A program made the translations under genes and the position numbers. From Tanypteryx hageni (Eukaryota > Arthropoda > Insecta > Odonata > Petaluridae), in assembly GCA_028673005.1 (NCBI GenBank), contig CM054117.1:248001-312000 (forward strand): a stretch of 64,000 nt of DNA, written 5' to 3'. Positions 22,980 through 32,660 of this stretch are shown piece by piece. The notes under the pieces were generated by a model. The model searched no databases. It saw nothing but the letters and a program-made list of their open reading frames with translations, and was not told the origin of the DNA. Position 1 is the stretch's first letter. Every line of letters starts with the position of its first letter.

Positions 22980-23200
22980 CGATGATGTACACCCACTTCC
23001 AAAAAAACAACACCCGAGAGCGCTCAGGATCTAGGTCCAGATCAAAACAATGATTTCACAATCCTCACGCAGTTTGCCCCTTCCCAGAAAAGACCTTTTG
23101 TTTTGAGGGCAAAGTTTTAAGGACCAGGTTTCTTCTCCCACCGTAAAAGGGTCTATCAAATCGAAGTTGCAGCCATTTGATTATAGTCATTTTTGCATTA
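22980..23200 (+). repeat. inverted arm pairing with 25930-26115
   Basis: GATCAAAACAATGATTTCAC (around 23045) reappears inverted near 26045-26065. CACTTCCAAAAAAAC and the AAGACCTTTTGTTTTGAGGG block also pair with sequence at 25980-26105. The arms (~200 bp, imperfect) lie about 2.7 kb apart inside the 6.7-kb hAT and probably mark a further element or an internal inversion. Confidence 0.55.
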
Positions 23201-23229
23201 GGACGAGCCATTTTTGAGATATTTGGGAA

Positions 23230-23480
23230 ACGAAAAATCGGTGTGCCTATTTTACCCAAAAACTAATCAACTCCTGTTATTGTGATAAAACATGTTATTC
23301 GTAAAATTTAGTTGTGATAGGAAAAATATTTTATGACAACACACACCGAAATCTTCGAGAAAATGGTCAAAATATGTTCTAGGGACCTTCAAACGCATAT
23401 TCCCGTTGATATCTCCAAATCGATTTTTTGCACGAATACAATATTTGTATAATGTAGAAAGTAAAAATGACACGACAAAC
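23230..23480 (-). repeat. dispersed repeat family (third copy)
   Basis: The block starting AAAAACTAATCAACTCCTGT and the blocks CTAGGGACCTTCAAACGC and GTAGAAAGTAAAAAT match, diverged, the copies at 55.2-55.8 kb and (interrupted) 31.16-32.43 kb. Non-coding. Confidence 0.5.
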
Positions 23481-24707
23481 CTCCAAACGCAGGGAAGTTG
23501 GAGCTTAGGTAAATCCTTGAACCCTCTTGTGCCTTTTGCTGTTATGTCACTGAATTATCCACCGAGAAATATTATAAGCATGTTGCGTTATTTGCTCTGT
23601 GCTACATCACTTGACTAGAAGACCCGGGTTCGATTTCCGGATTTGTTAACCATTTCCCGCTTCTAAACTTCACAAATTTTACTACTTTCACAGAACTTCT
23701 TAATATTTTATACTTTATAAAACTCGTCATTTCTGCCGGGTCCTCTGCTACTAAATTACAAAATTTTGCAAGATCCCACAATACTTCCTAGAATTTCCGA
23801 TTAGGATATTGAGTTTGAAGGTAAAATATACAAAACGCATTTACCTATTTAATAAGTGCTAGTCCGTTTATGTCGATGAACGAACGCTTCCTCGAAACAC
23901 TGAAAATTTGAATAATAATACTAATAATGCAATCGCCCAGAAAATTGATAAAGGTAACCTAATACAAAAAAACCTCGTGATTGCGATCCCGAATAATTCG
24001 AAAAATTGTGTAATTCAAAGTTAAGAGCAGCCTCCGGCCAACATCATAGGATTTTCCATACGTTTTAGTACGAATTATTCGAAATACGTCTACTATGAAA
24101 TTCTAAGTCATGATCTGGTCCGGTGACTCGCGAGCATTTCGTTTAATTCGAAACCTTACCCATAAGGGATGCGACGGTCCCGCGACCTACAAGTGTGAAT
24201 GATCTCCGCAAAAACAGTCCTAACCCTCATAAAATCCTCGACGTGTCCGCGGCCGGTCCGTGTCCCTCAGTGTGAACCAGCCTTTTAAACCCGCGCGCTA
24301 TGCTAAGCTTGACCCCCTACCCCTTCCTCCTGCCTGCATGACGCAATTCATGGATTTAAATCCCCTCGCCAGCATTCCCAAAGGGAGAATCTGTTTAGTA
24401 TGTAATGCAGAAAAGAATTTGTAAGTAATTGTAAAATCATCACCTGTCATAAGAAATACGACCACGTTGTTTTGAGAGCACGTATATTTTATTACAGCTA
24501 TGTAATATGGATGGAAATAAAATTACAATGGAATGTATGAAATTGTCTAAAACTAATAAAGAATTAATTACTTTTGACCATACCGACGGCATGGAAAGTT
24601 TGAACGAAATTGGAGAATAACTACGTGATGGTTCTCTATTACTTATACAATATTTCACACAAGTGTTTTCCCAGTCTTTTTAGCATGCATTTTCGTAACG
24701 TAAAAGC
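23481..24707. other. non-coding interior of the 6.7-kb hAT
   Basis: No coding homology was recognised. A B-box-like GGGTTCGATTTCCGG occurs at about 23626, but no convincing A box or cloverleaf was found. Around 24120-24300 is a GC-richer stretch ending GTGTGAACCAGCCTTT that may be the end of another small element; its partner was not found. Confidence 0.35.
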
Positions 24708-25147
24708 TTAAGGGGCCGTGGTACATAAAATCCTTTCCGTTTCTAAGGGTTCAAATAGTTGTAGTATCAACCAAAAGAGAACGCCACTAAGGAAATGCTT
24801 TCCATCGTTCCCACGGTTGGAACCTATTACGACTGTGTGATACACACAGCGACGGCCAGACACAAGCAGAGGGTCTGTGACGCAAGAGACGTCCGGCGAT
24901 CAGCGGAGTTTCTTTCGGTATCAGCCGGAGATTATGGCGGTCTGCGTCGTTTGTAGGGATTGCCCCTACCACCATAGAAGGAATTACCTACGTCATCAAG
25001 CACCTCGGCGAACTCGTGAGAGAATTCTCGCCATTGGAATGCGCTCCTTACTCAAAACAAATATGTAGTACCGAATTATAGAATTGTTTTTATAAATCGT
25101 CTGTTATTAATTACATCTTAAATTCGCCATCTACAACGGCCCCTTAA
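24708..25147. mobile_element. small TTAA-flanked element (MITE)
   Basis: TTAA at 24708-24711 and 25144-25147 flank ends that read GGGGCCGTGGTA (left) and GGGGCCGTTGTA (right, inverted). About 430 bp and no transposase. The TTAA duplication points to mobilisation by a piggyBac- or Kolobok-type transposase. Confidence 0.7.
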
Positions 25148-25599
25148 CCTTTTGAGATTTGGCTTAGACTTGGTGTGGTACAAGAAATTGTTAAATTTTT
25201 GTCGAATAAGTTATATCACAAAATTTTAATATTATACTTCAATTGGCGAGAGTTGGGATTTGTGGAAGCGGAGCTTACAATGCGCAGTTGTCTATACTTA
25301 TGACGATTCCCCCTACATTGAATTTTCCCTCCACCGCATTTCGCCTACCGCTCGAAAATGATGATACTTCACTGTCACTTGTTTAGTCTTGAGGTCCTGG
25401 GATTTTTTTCTTCTCCTGCACACCAGTGATATTGTGCGAGTGAGACTAAGGGCCTTTTATCATGAGCTTACTCATCACAGAGAAAATACACCTCGTGTTT
25501 GTGAACTACTCACCCTAAAGTTACAAACGATGACGAATTTTAATACACAAAGAATAACTAGAGAAACCAACTCTAAAAAAGATACCGTTCGCTTTTGTA

Positions 25600-25760
25600 A
25601 GTGAGCGATGATGAGGCGAATTGAGACTCTTCTGTCTCCGCTTAGCTTCGTCTCCCATTTAATTTTGATTTTACGCACAGTAACGTGAGACATGTTCACA
25701 TGTCTCGTGATTTCCCGCAGAGACATTGCTCTGCAGCAGACGAATGACTTGGTTTCTTCT
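25600..25760 (-). pseudogene. Tc1/mariner-type HTH fragment
   Basis: The minus strand encodes MSLREITRHVNMSHVTVRKI, matching the N-terminal helix-turn-helix of Tc1-like transposases (SLREIARRxxxSxxTVxRI). No catalytic domain was found nearby. It is only a short relic; a chance resemblance cannot be excluded. Confidence 0.45.
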
Positions 25761-25929
25761 TCATGGAGTTAATAGAGGCATAACGAAAATTATCTTGCAC
25801 ACAAATGAAAATATCCTCTTGTATGATAGCTTGCACTTCCCAAATAGGATTGAATTGTATTCCGGAGAATCAAGTTCGTTCGCCTGAGAAAGAGAGAACC
25901 AATTGGCGTGGCTGTAGCTTGTTTCTATT

Positions 25930-26115
25930 AAGAAAACTTGGAAGGACCCTCTTATGATGGGAGGAGACACCCGATCCTTTTAAGTTTGCCCTCAAAAGAA
26001 AAGGTCTCTTCAGCGAAGGCTCAGGCCACTTGAGGATTACAGCGCTGTCAAATCATTGTTTTGATCCGGACAGATTCTGAGGGCTCTCGTTTTTATTTTG
26101 GAAGTGGTACATGGG
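25930..26115 (-). repeat. inverted arm pairing with 22980-23200
   Basis: The partner of the arm at 22980-23200. Shared blocks in reverse orientation are AAATCATTGTTTTGATC, TTTTGGAAGTGG and TTTGCCCTCAAAAGA. Confidence 0.55.
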
Positions 26116-26905
26116 ATCGCGAGTACACGGAAGCGGTCGGGCCAGCGATTCGGCCTGGGGAATCATCTAACGCAAGCTTGACGGCTTGCAAAAACGTCGC
26201 AAAACCCCTATTATCCTTTCAATTGATAGTTACTCATTCATACTTTCGTGCGATGAGAATGGACATTAGAGGGGACATTCTTCTAGCAAAACGAAATAAA
26301 CAATGAAACAATGGAGATGAAAGTTTACATACCCCCTCTCGTGATTGTATAACTACATAATTGTTCATGTTGACCTGACGCTGACGACCCGAAATAGCAT
26401 TCTGATGCACCTTTCCACTTGCATGGCTTGTCACAGCCCTCTTCCCCATATTGCTCAAAGAAAAAGTTCTCTCCCTTCACTGACTGCAGTCCGTCAGCCG
26501 ATCCGCATGCACGCTCCCTCCGAGACTAGTGCTGCCTGCCGCTGTCGGCAAGGTAAGGGAGCGAGGGGAATGAGAGTGGGGTAAAGGGGGTAAAGCGCAA
26601 AGAGTGAGAAAGAAGCGAACAAATCACGGCCACGGGTGACGGTTCGCAGCGGTCGAATTTGAACCTTTCCTACGATAATTGAACCACATTTTATTCCCGA
26701 ATTTTTGACATGTTTCGGGGAGATGGATGCTCTTCCGTGTTTTCCCTGTGTCCTTCCACGTCATTTCATTTCCTTGTGTTTTCCCTGTTGGTGGGCACCC
26801 TGACTGAAACAGAGATATCAACTGATCTTGCTTATGCGCCCTTCACGTCCCCAGTAATATAAATTGCGCCCTCGTAGGTGAAAAGGTTGCCGACCCCTGC
26901 CGTAG

Positions 26906-27006
26906 AGGAAGCCGCTCCGCCCCTTCCCCAGCGTTAGCCCTATCCCTAATTCAATGATCTATTTGTGTTGTGCCAATTTTTTTTTCTTTATCTCTTTATG
27001 ATTTTA
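26906..27006 (+). other. continuation of the gypsy 3' region after the hAT
   Basis: Immediately after the second CCGTAGAG. It carries GC-rich sequence (GAAGCCGCTCCGCCCC) in the style of the gypsy tail at 16.8-17.07 kb, then turns AT-rich. No open frame of note. Confidence 0.5.
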
Positions 27007-27315
27007 ACATTTAACATTATGTGATGTCTTTAGTGATTCTCAGTAGGTTTCGAAGGTTTTTCACACCCCCCATCTTGTGTGGGTGTTTTCCTGCAGTGGG
27101 TTTTTTTTACATGGATTACATTACTCAATAGTTCATATTTTTTCGCACAAAATCACATCTTTTCTTTTCAAATACTTGTATTTTTATTGTCACCTGTATT
27201 TACATTGTTAATTTTTTATGTATTACTATATGTACCATGACGAGGGGTTAGGTGGAAGATGGGACTTCCTAGTCTCAACCTCGCCCCAAATAAAGACCAA
27301 ATCAATCAATCAATC
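27007..27315 (+). mobile_element. 5'-truncated LINE, 3' end only, with (AATC)n tail
   Basis: The sequence up to AAATCAATCAATCAATC (27295-27315) matches, in inverse orientation, the 3' end of the LINE at 59.47 kb, including ACCTAACCCCT-type and GGGGCGAG blocks, CCAAATAAAGACC and the tetranucleotide tail. Only about 300 bp are present, as is typical for severely 5'-truncated LINE copies. It is inserted in the 3' part of the gypsy element. Confidence 0.75.
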
Positions 27316-27465
27316 CCTTGAGGTATAGACAATTTGTTGATAATTCCCCCTCCCCACCCCCTCGCCCGTACTACCTACGACCGCGCTTAAGGAGAGAGGT
27401 GTAATTAGTGTTGTCATTATGATTTTATGCATATACTATTAGTGGTTGGGTGATACGCCTGCGCC

Positions 27466-28008
27466 GGGGAGGGAGTGTAAACAAAAAAAAATTATTTTGT
27501 GACGAGAACGTTTAGCAAAGTGCCCCCAAATTTCCTTGGGAACTACGTGGGTCAAGAGGGCTCTACATAGTTCTATTTATTTGGATTACCCCACGGCCAA
27601 AGAAAGACTGCCATTTAGCAGCTTAACAACCTATGGGGCAAATTGTTGTAAATAGTAAGAGATGTTATGTAAAACTATTAGTATTTAGTGGTTAGGTGTA
27701 TTGATTGTATTATGGATTGTTAATGTTAACTTGCATGTTTGCAGTTGCCAGCTTGGAGTGGTTTGCCCTAGGTGGTCCGACCAGGGCAGCCAATAGAATG
27801 TGGCCACAGGCAATCACGAGGTGACGCCCACAGTGAAACGCAGGCACGCGGGGTAAAAACCGCTCTGGGAATGAGCAGTTGGAAGTAGTGATGGGCATAA
27901 TTGAATGATTTCCATAATCGAATGATTTCCATAATCAAATGATTAGTAATCGAGATATTTCCATAATCGAGATATTCATTCGTTAAGGTCATTCGCTAAT
28001 ATCTTACA
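27466..28008 (+). repeat. candidate polypurine tract and 3' LTR of the gypsy element
   Basis: GGGGAGGGAG (27466-27475) is a good polypurine tract and is followed by TGTAAAC, a plausible LTR start. The end could be CTTACA at 28008, giving a TGTAA...TTACA pair and about 530 bp. The inner part after 27886 contains a hAT-like end motif (AGTGATGGGCATAAT) and ATCGAATGA repeats, so a small insertion may enlarge it. No 5' LTR is available for comparison. Confidence 0.4.
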
Positions 28009-28180
28009 ATAGTGATGGGCATAATCGAATGAATTTAGTAATTGAGATATTTCCATGTTTCCATAATCGAGATATTCATTCGTTAAGATCTAGTCTTTGG
28101 TTAAGATCATTCATTAAAATCATTCGTTTTGATTATTCGCTAAATCATTCTTTAAGATTATTCCGGAAATCATTCGATAG
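27886..28180. repeat. short ATCGAATGATT-type repeats with hAT-like ends
   Basis: AGTGATGGGCATAAT occurs at 27888 and 28012, each followed by runs of AATCGAATGA and CCATAATCGAGATATTCATT. This looks like one or two small hAT-type MITEs or a young tandem duplication of about 125 bp. Non-coding. Confidence 0.45.
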
Positions 28181-29529
28181 GAAAGTATTAAAATTCTTTG
28201 TTTTTAAGTTACAAAGTTGGTAGGAAAAAAAGCCAAATTTGGCTAGAAAAAAGTCACAATTTTGGTTAAGGAAATTGTCACAATAAACAAACAAAACTGA
28301 AGCAATGCCATACGTTTACATATTTATTCGCGTTACTTTTTTCCTAGCCAAAGTTGTGACTTTTTACCTTTTTGTCCTACGTCCGTCATAATGATGTGGC
28401 CTCGCGATAGTAGGAAAAAAGTAGATAGGAACTTGGGTGAGATAAACATGAATTTTTAATTGTTGTTTGTTTGTTTAAAACCATCCATATGGTGTTACGC
28501 TTGGAATTTTCTTGAATTTTCATCTCAGAAAATGCAAGTCGCAAAATATGTGATAGAATGCAATCTTTTCCCGAATTTAACGTTTTACCCGCATTTAGTC
28601 GGCAAAAGTGTGGCTCCTATATAAACTTTGAATCTCGATTATGTGCTCATGGTAATTTTTTCCCCAACATTTAATGCGACAGTATCCATTTTTAGCTACA
28701 AATATTTTTTATTTAAAGTAACAAAAATATGTTTCCCATGGGGTGCCCTTTCGCAACCGTCCGGTCTGCCGGTGCCTTGAGTCGACCCTGCCTTGAACTG
28801 CTCGTTGGACTGGAGGTGTGAAATTTCACACGGTCGGTCGGATGTCGCTCGATTTAACCAACATGCTGGGTCGCCGAACGAGACGCAGAGAGGGATCATT
28901 TTGTGAGTAGTGAGAGTGGCAAGCGCAACCAAGATATTGTTTTAAAATCTCAAAAGTCTTGGTGGGTCGATTCTGCCCCTAGGCTGGGGCTGCCTCGGCC
29001 AGGAGCCGTTCCTTTTCCATGTTGAAAGCTATTTCAGCTATGCACGTGTCCGTGACTGTGGGGTCGGTAAAGGGACGATCTTTTGAGTGGGTGGTCATGT
29101 ACCCGCATGCATCCTGTTGTTGGCCTCTTCCAATTGTCATTTTCCCTCTCCTCGGTTTTGCCCAACTCCAGCCTTTTCACCTCTCCCTTCCTACTTACAC
29201 CACTGTTTTCAACACCTTCTCCTTCAACATTTCCTCCTCCCTCGCAATTTGCATCGGTGGCATCGAAGAAAAAACATTTTGCCCGCATTAGTTCCAATAC
29301 GTCCATCGTGTTGTGGAAACGTCAGTCGAGTGGTGTGCATCTGTTAGTGTTTGAAGACTGTTATCAAGTAATAGCAGGTTAGTTTCCCTTGGAAACAATT
29401 TGTTTTTGTTTATGCACAAGAAGTTGTCAATATTTTCAATTTTCTCATTGATAAAAGCAGGTTTTCCACTCAGGTGGCAAATAGTCTTGGCTCGGCCCTG
29501 CGTTTGAGTGTTTTCTCTGAGATTTAATT
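28181..29529. other. no recognised gene; short foldback near 28.2-28.4 kb
   Basis: AAAAAAGTCACAATTTTGG near 28245 pairs with the inverted CCAAAGTTGTGACTTTTT near 28358. Between 28700 and 29400 there is GC-richer sequence with overlapping open frames on both strands but no recognised motif. It may be 5' flank or untranslated sequence of the Harbinger partner gene that starts at 29530. Confidence 0.35.
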
Positions 29530-29676
29530 ATGAGTGACTGGACAAGACAAGCAGTTGAAATTTTAATAGAAAACTATAAGCTGCACAGGTGCTTGTTCAA
29601 TGTGAAGTCATACGAGTATCACAACAAGCATATGAGGCTGCAAGCTTTGAAGAGCATTTTGATTCATGTAGAGGAG
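29530..29676 (+). CDS. PIF/Harbinger partner protein (MADF-BESS), exon 1
   Basis: Starts MSDWTRQAVEILIENYKLH and ends ...LIHVEE before GTAAGA (in phase 0). This is the first half of a MADF (Myb/SANT-like) domain: the W...LI..Y..H..L pattern and a second helix (HNKHMRLQALKSI). In PIF/Harbinger elements such a protein binds DNA and helps the transposase enter the nucleus and bind the ends. The reading frame continues at 29800. The upstream sequence is GC-richer with no clear TATA box. Confidence 0.75.
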
Positions 29677-29799
29677 GTAAGAATATTAATAATAATAACT
29701 GCGACCATTCGTAAAAGCTACTGAAATAATATACCTACATTATAATTAATGTAATCTAAGTGACTTTAATTATCTATTAATATTTTAACCTATTTCTAG

Positions 29800-30048
29800 G
29801 TTAGACCAGGAACCTCAGTTGAAGACATTAAAAAAAAAATTAACACATTAAGGAGCCAATATAGTGCTGAATGCACCAAGATTAGGAAGTCTGAGAAATC
29901 AGGCGCAGGAGCTGATGGAGTGTATGTGCCAAGTGTATGGTGGTTTACCAAAATGCATTTTATGAGAGACATTGTGGCACCTCGAAAATCTGCATCAAGC
30001 GCTCCACAAGAACTAAGTGAAGTTCATGCCCCTGCAGCTATCTATGAG
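29800..30048 (+). CDS. PIF/Harbinger partner protein (MADF-BESS), exon 2
   Basis: Preceded by TTTCTAG and followed by GTAAGT, 83 codons in phase 0. It completes the MADF domain: IKKKINTLRSQYSAECTKI, then VYVPSVWWFTKMHFMRD, with the conserved W-W/F and L-x-x-L-R-x-x-Y positions. The linker that follows (APRKSASSAPQEL) is Ser/Ala-rich. The next exon lies at 32661, after 2.6 kb that contain the last exon of the opposite-strand transposase and a Penelope insertion. Confidence 0.75.
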
Positions 30049-30252
30049 GTAAGTTGAATTTGGGTAATTTAATATCACATTACAATTTGTAACAACAAAT
30101 GGATTAATGTATTTTTATAAACTGCTTCCACAAATACATGTATTTAACATTTAACAGAATTTAACATTGTTCAAGAAGGCATCAGTTCTGCAGATATTCA
30201 TATATTTTTTTAAGGCAAAACAAATATAAGCACACATTTCCTAACTGAACCA

Positions 30253-31061
30253 TTAAAAATTAAACCTTTTAGCAGCTTCCCACTGCCATGGCACAAATCT
30301 AACGGAATTGAAATAATCCCCGAAAGTATCTCTTATTAAGTTAGCCTCTCGACCACTTCTATTTCCCCCAAAACGTGATACACCTCTCAAAGAAATTCCA
30401 TTTCTCCATTCACCTGGCCTGAAAACTACTTCACTTGAGTCCTCATAGTCAACCATATTAACTAAATATGAATTATTGCATTCAGTTATTAAAAAGTTAT
30501 GAAAAGCACATGCAGCTTGTGTAATCAATTGCACTTTTTCAACAGACAAGTTGATTTTTTTTTAAATCTTAAAACGATTGCTCAAAATACCAAATGCATT
30601 CTCTACAACTCTCCTTGCTCTACTCAGTCTGTAATTAAAATTTTTTGAATTTTCACTTATATTTCTATGGCTATATGGTTTCATTATATTTGTTTGTAAT
30701 GGAAAAGCATCATCAGTACAAAAGATACTTCTGTATCTGTTTGTGGCAGACGTCTTGGTGGAGGAAAATGTAGTGCATTTGAAGTCATTAAATTTGATAA
30801 AACGCTGTTTTGATAGACTCCCCCATCACTAATGCGACCATTACAACCTACATCAACAAACAACAGCTTATAGTCTGCATCAGCTACAGCTAGGAGAACA
30901 ATACTATCAAAGTTTTTATAATTTCTATAAAAAGAGCCTGAAGATCTTGGTGCTTGGAAGGCGATGTGCTTTCCATCAATTGCCTCTAAACAATTAGGGA
31001 AATTCCAATGCTGCCAGAAGTTGTTAGCAATCTGATTCCATTCCCTCTCGCTAGTAGGGCA
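30253..31061 (-). pseudogene. PIF/Harbinger transposase, last exon (DDE_Tnp_4)
   Basis: The minus strand begins after CTTACAG at 31061. CLEAIDGKHIAFQAP holds the first catalytic Asp and VDVGCNGRISDGGVY the second. DDAFPLQTNIMKPYSHRN and YRLSRARRVVENAFGILSNRF follow; this ExAFGxLxxRF block holds the catalytic Glu. It ends with a helical tail and the stop at 30253. Frame changes between about 30770 and 30540 break it (for example the in-frame TAA near 30560 before LSVEKVQL). The enzyme cuts and joins the element's ends. It converges with the MADF gene. Confidence 0.85.
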
Positions 31062-31331
31062 CTGTAAGAAATTACAAAATTAAATTAAAGGGAAAAATAA
31101 AAGAATGCTGACTTAACACCATCGTAATATTTATTTTAAAAAATTATTCAGTTTAACTGTTTTGAGGTCCCCTGAACACGTTTTGACCATGTTCTTGATG
31201 ATGTCTGTGTGTGTGTAAATATGATAGCTTTTTTGTGGGTGCTCTAACTCAAAAACTATTAATCAGGTCAACATGAAATTTTATCAAAGGTGAAATACTC
31301 CTTTAGCCAAAACAACTAGAGGGCTACAAAA

Positions 31332-31372
31332 CCCAATGCATTTCGCCCACAAGGTGGGCATCGTCAGGGGTA
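31332..31372 (-). ncRNA. hammerhead-ribozyme-like motif, left terminal copy
   Basis: Reverse-complement twin of the motif at 31981-32021, identical through the core: CTGACGA, a GCCCAC/GTGGGC hairpin, GAAA, then ATGCAT and T before GGGT. It lies in the inverted terminal segment of the Penelope element. Confidence 0.55.
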
Positions 31373-31980
31373 AAACCTGTTCCAACAGTGACTGAAAGCC
31401 AACTGCCAGGTTTGAAATGGAAAGTATTAAGAAGACGACCGAGAAACAAGTGAAACGCGGAAAGATTTTTCGGCGTGTGTGTCGTTTAAATCTGTCAATT
31501 TGTATAGGGTCTTGTTGAAATCTGTGTCCGTGTTCATAAGTGTATCGCGGTTTTTGTAAATGTGAAGGTTTTCTAACAAGTTTAGTGAGTTATTGGCTGA
31601 AGTTATCAATGTTTAATCGTTTACGTGTATACTATGACCTGTTTCAAAGATGTGGTTGGCAACGCTTGATTTTTCAAAACGATTATATTTATAGTGAGCC
31701 ATGTGTTCCTTGAAGCATGTTATTAGTTTCCTTCTTGTTTGTCCTATGTACTTTTTGTCGCAGTGTGAACATTGTATTTTATAAATACCAGACTTGTTCA
31801 AAGATTCTGTTCTGTCTTTTGTACTGCCCAGTATATTGTCAAATTATAAGGATTTGTATATGTTATGGTATAATTCTTATGTTTAAAAATTTTGTTCAAG
31901 CCTCTGTTTAATGGTGGAAAATAAGGCAATTTTACATATTTGTTGTAAATGTTATTTCAGTCACTGTTGGAACAGGTTTT

Positions 31981-32021
31981 ACCCCTGACGATGCCCACCT
32001 TGTGGGCGAAATGCATTGGGT
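31981..32021 (+). ncRNA. hammerhead-ribozyme-like motif, right terminal copy
   Basis: ACCC (stem I), CTGACGA (core, 31985-31991), hairpin GCCCAC-CTT-GTGGGC (stem II, 31993-32007), GAAA (32008-32011), self-complementary ATGCAT (stem III, 32011-32016), T17 (32017), then GGGT pairing with ACCC to close stem I. A palindromic stem III is what dimer-acting Penelope hammerheads have. One oddity is an unpaired T (31992) between the CTGANGA box and stem II. The predicted cut is after 32017. Self-cleavage is inferred, not shown. Confidence 0.55.
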
Positions 32022-32660
32022 TTTGTAGCCCTCTAGTTGTTTTGGCTAAAGGAGTATTTCACCTTTGTTAGTTTTGGCCAAAGTTATTGAGCTACTATCA
32101 ATTATGAAATTTTATATTTAACATTTTTATAAAATTCACAAGAAATGATGTTTTTGGTAAAATTCGGTAAACCGGAAGTGGGTGTTTACTCTTGTCACTA
32201 ACCCATTATTTTCAAAGATTTGCTTTAATATTTGATAAATGTAAAAATGTACTGGAATAAAAGTTGTAGGAAATTAAATTTTCTACATCCTTTGTTTGAA
32301 AGATTTTCCCATATAATGCATTGTTTAAAAGATATCTTATATTATTATATTATTATATTATATTTATATTATTTATATTTTAGCCACCTACCAATGACTA
32401 TTGTTAACAATTGACTCTCTTGGTAACGATCCTTTTTATTTTCTTAATTGTTGGAGCTTTGTGGCTATATCCAATATTAGAAGGCTATGGTTTGAGTTTA
32501 TTTCTGTTTGTAAAGTCTAAATAAATCAAATAAAACTTTAATAATTTTCTCCAGGGAGGTTAATAAAGGTGATTGATATGTGAATCGATTAATTTATTTT
32601 TAATAAAAACCCCCAGACAGTTTATGAAGCTTGCATTTACATTTGTTAATGTTATTTCAG

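Larger units (their letters stand above)
20116..26802 (-). mobile_element. 6.7-kb element of a divergent hAT group
   Basis: Both ends read CAGGGTGCCCACCA inward (20116 and 26802). ACTGA flanks both sides (20111-20115 and 26803-26807), a 5-bp duplication. Just inside each end the motif GTTTTCCCTG is repeated two or three times in mirrored orientation, as for transposase-binding subterminal repeats. The only long gene is the minus-strand 667-codon transposase next to one end; about 4.2 kb upstream of it is non-coding and holds younger insertions. Alternative: the 5-bp match is chance (about 1 in 1,000 for one pair), but the matching ends and enclosed transposase support a real element. Confidence 0.7.
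17077..26905 (+). mobile_element. 9.8-kb hAT insertion with perfect 8-bp duplication
   Basis: CCGTAGAG occurs immediately before CAGAGGTCGGCAATG (17085) and immediately after a right end whose inward reading is CAGGGGTCGGCAACC (ending 26897). An 8-bp duplication with CAG-starting ends is the hAT signature, so the DNA between entered the gypsy 3' region as one unit. The unit holds a broken hAT transposase (18.1-19.95 kb), a second right end of the same family (about 20030-20114), and a separate 6.7-kb hAT element (20116-26802). Confidence 0.8.
31285..32103 (-). mobile_element. Penelope-like element, 5'-truncated, GIY-YIG end
   Basis: The minus-strand frame 31801-31613 reads GIYKIQCSHCDKKYIGQTRR followed by FKEHMAHYK, the GIY-YIG endonuclease domain that ends Penelope polyproteins. 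After a frame change, a short C-terminal part (NSLNLLENLHIYKNRDTL) runs to about 31430. The reverse transcriptase is missing. Identical ~110-bp terminal segments lie at 31287-31395 (minus orientation) and 31957-32068 (plus orientation), an inverted arrangement known for Penelope terminal repeats. A 12-bp target duplication flanks the whole. GIY-YIG nicks the target; the element is a retroelement distinct from LINEs. Confidence 0.8.
31160..32430. repeat. dispersed repeat family copy interrupted by a Penelope element
   Basis: The left part (31160-31284, e.g. GTGCTCTAACTCAAAAACTA) and right part (32104-32430, e.g. TTAACATTTTTATAAAATTCAC) align with one continuous block of the copy at 55.3-55.8 kb. 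The insertion carries a 12-bp direct repeat ATGAAATTTTAT at 31273-31284 and 32104-32115. Confidence 0.7.

Noticed and set aside
23560..23645. tRNA gene around GGGTTCGATTTCC
   Set aside because: No matching A box or acceptor stem was found.
29034..29382. Overlapping 86-99-codon frames as host exons
   Set aside because: GC-richer stretch with open frames on both strands, but no known motif and no splice partners.
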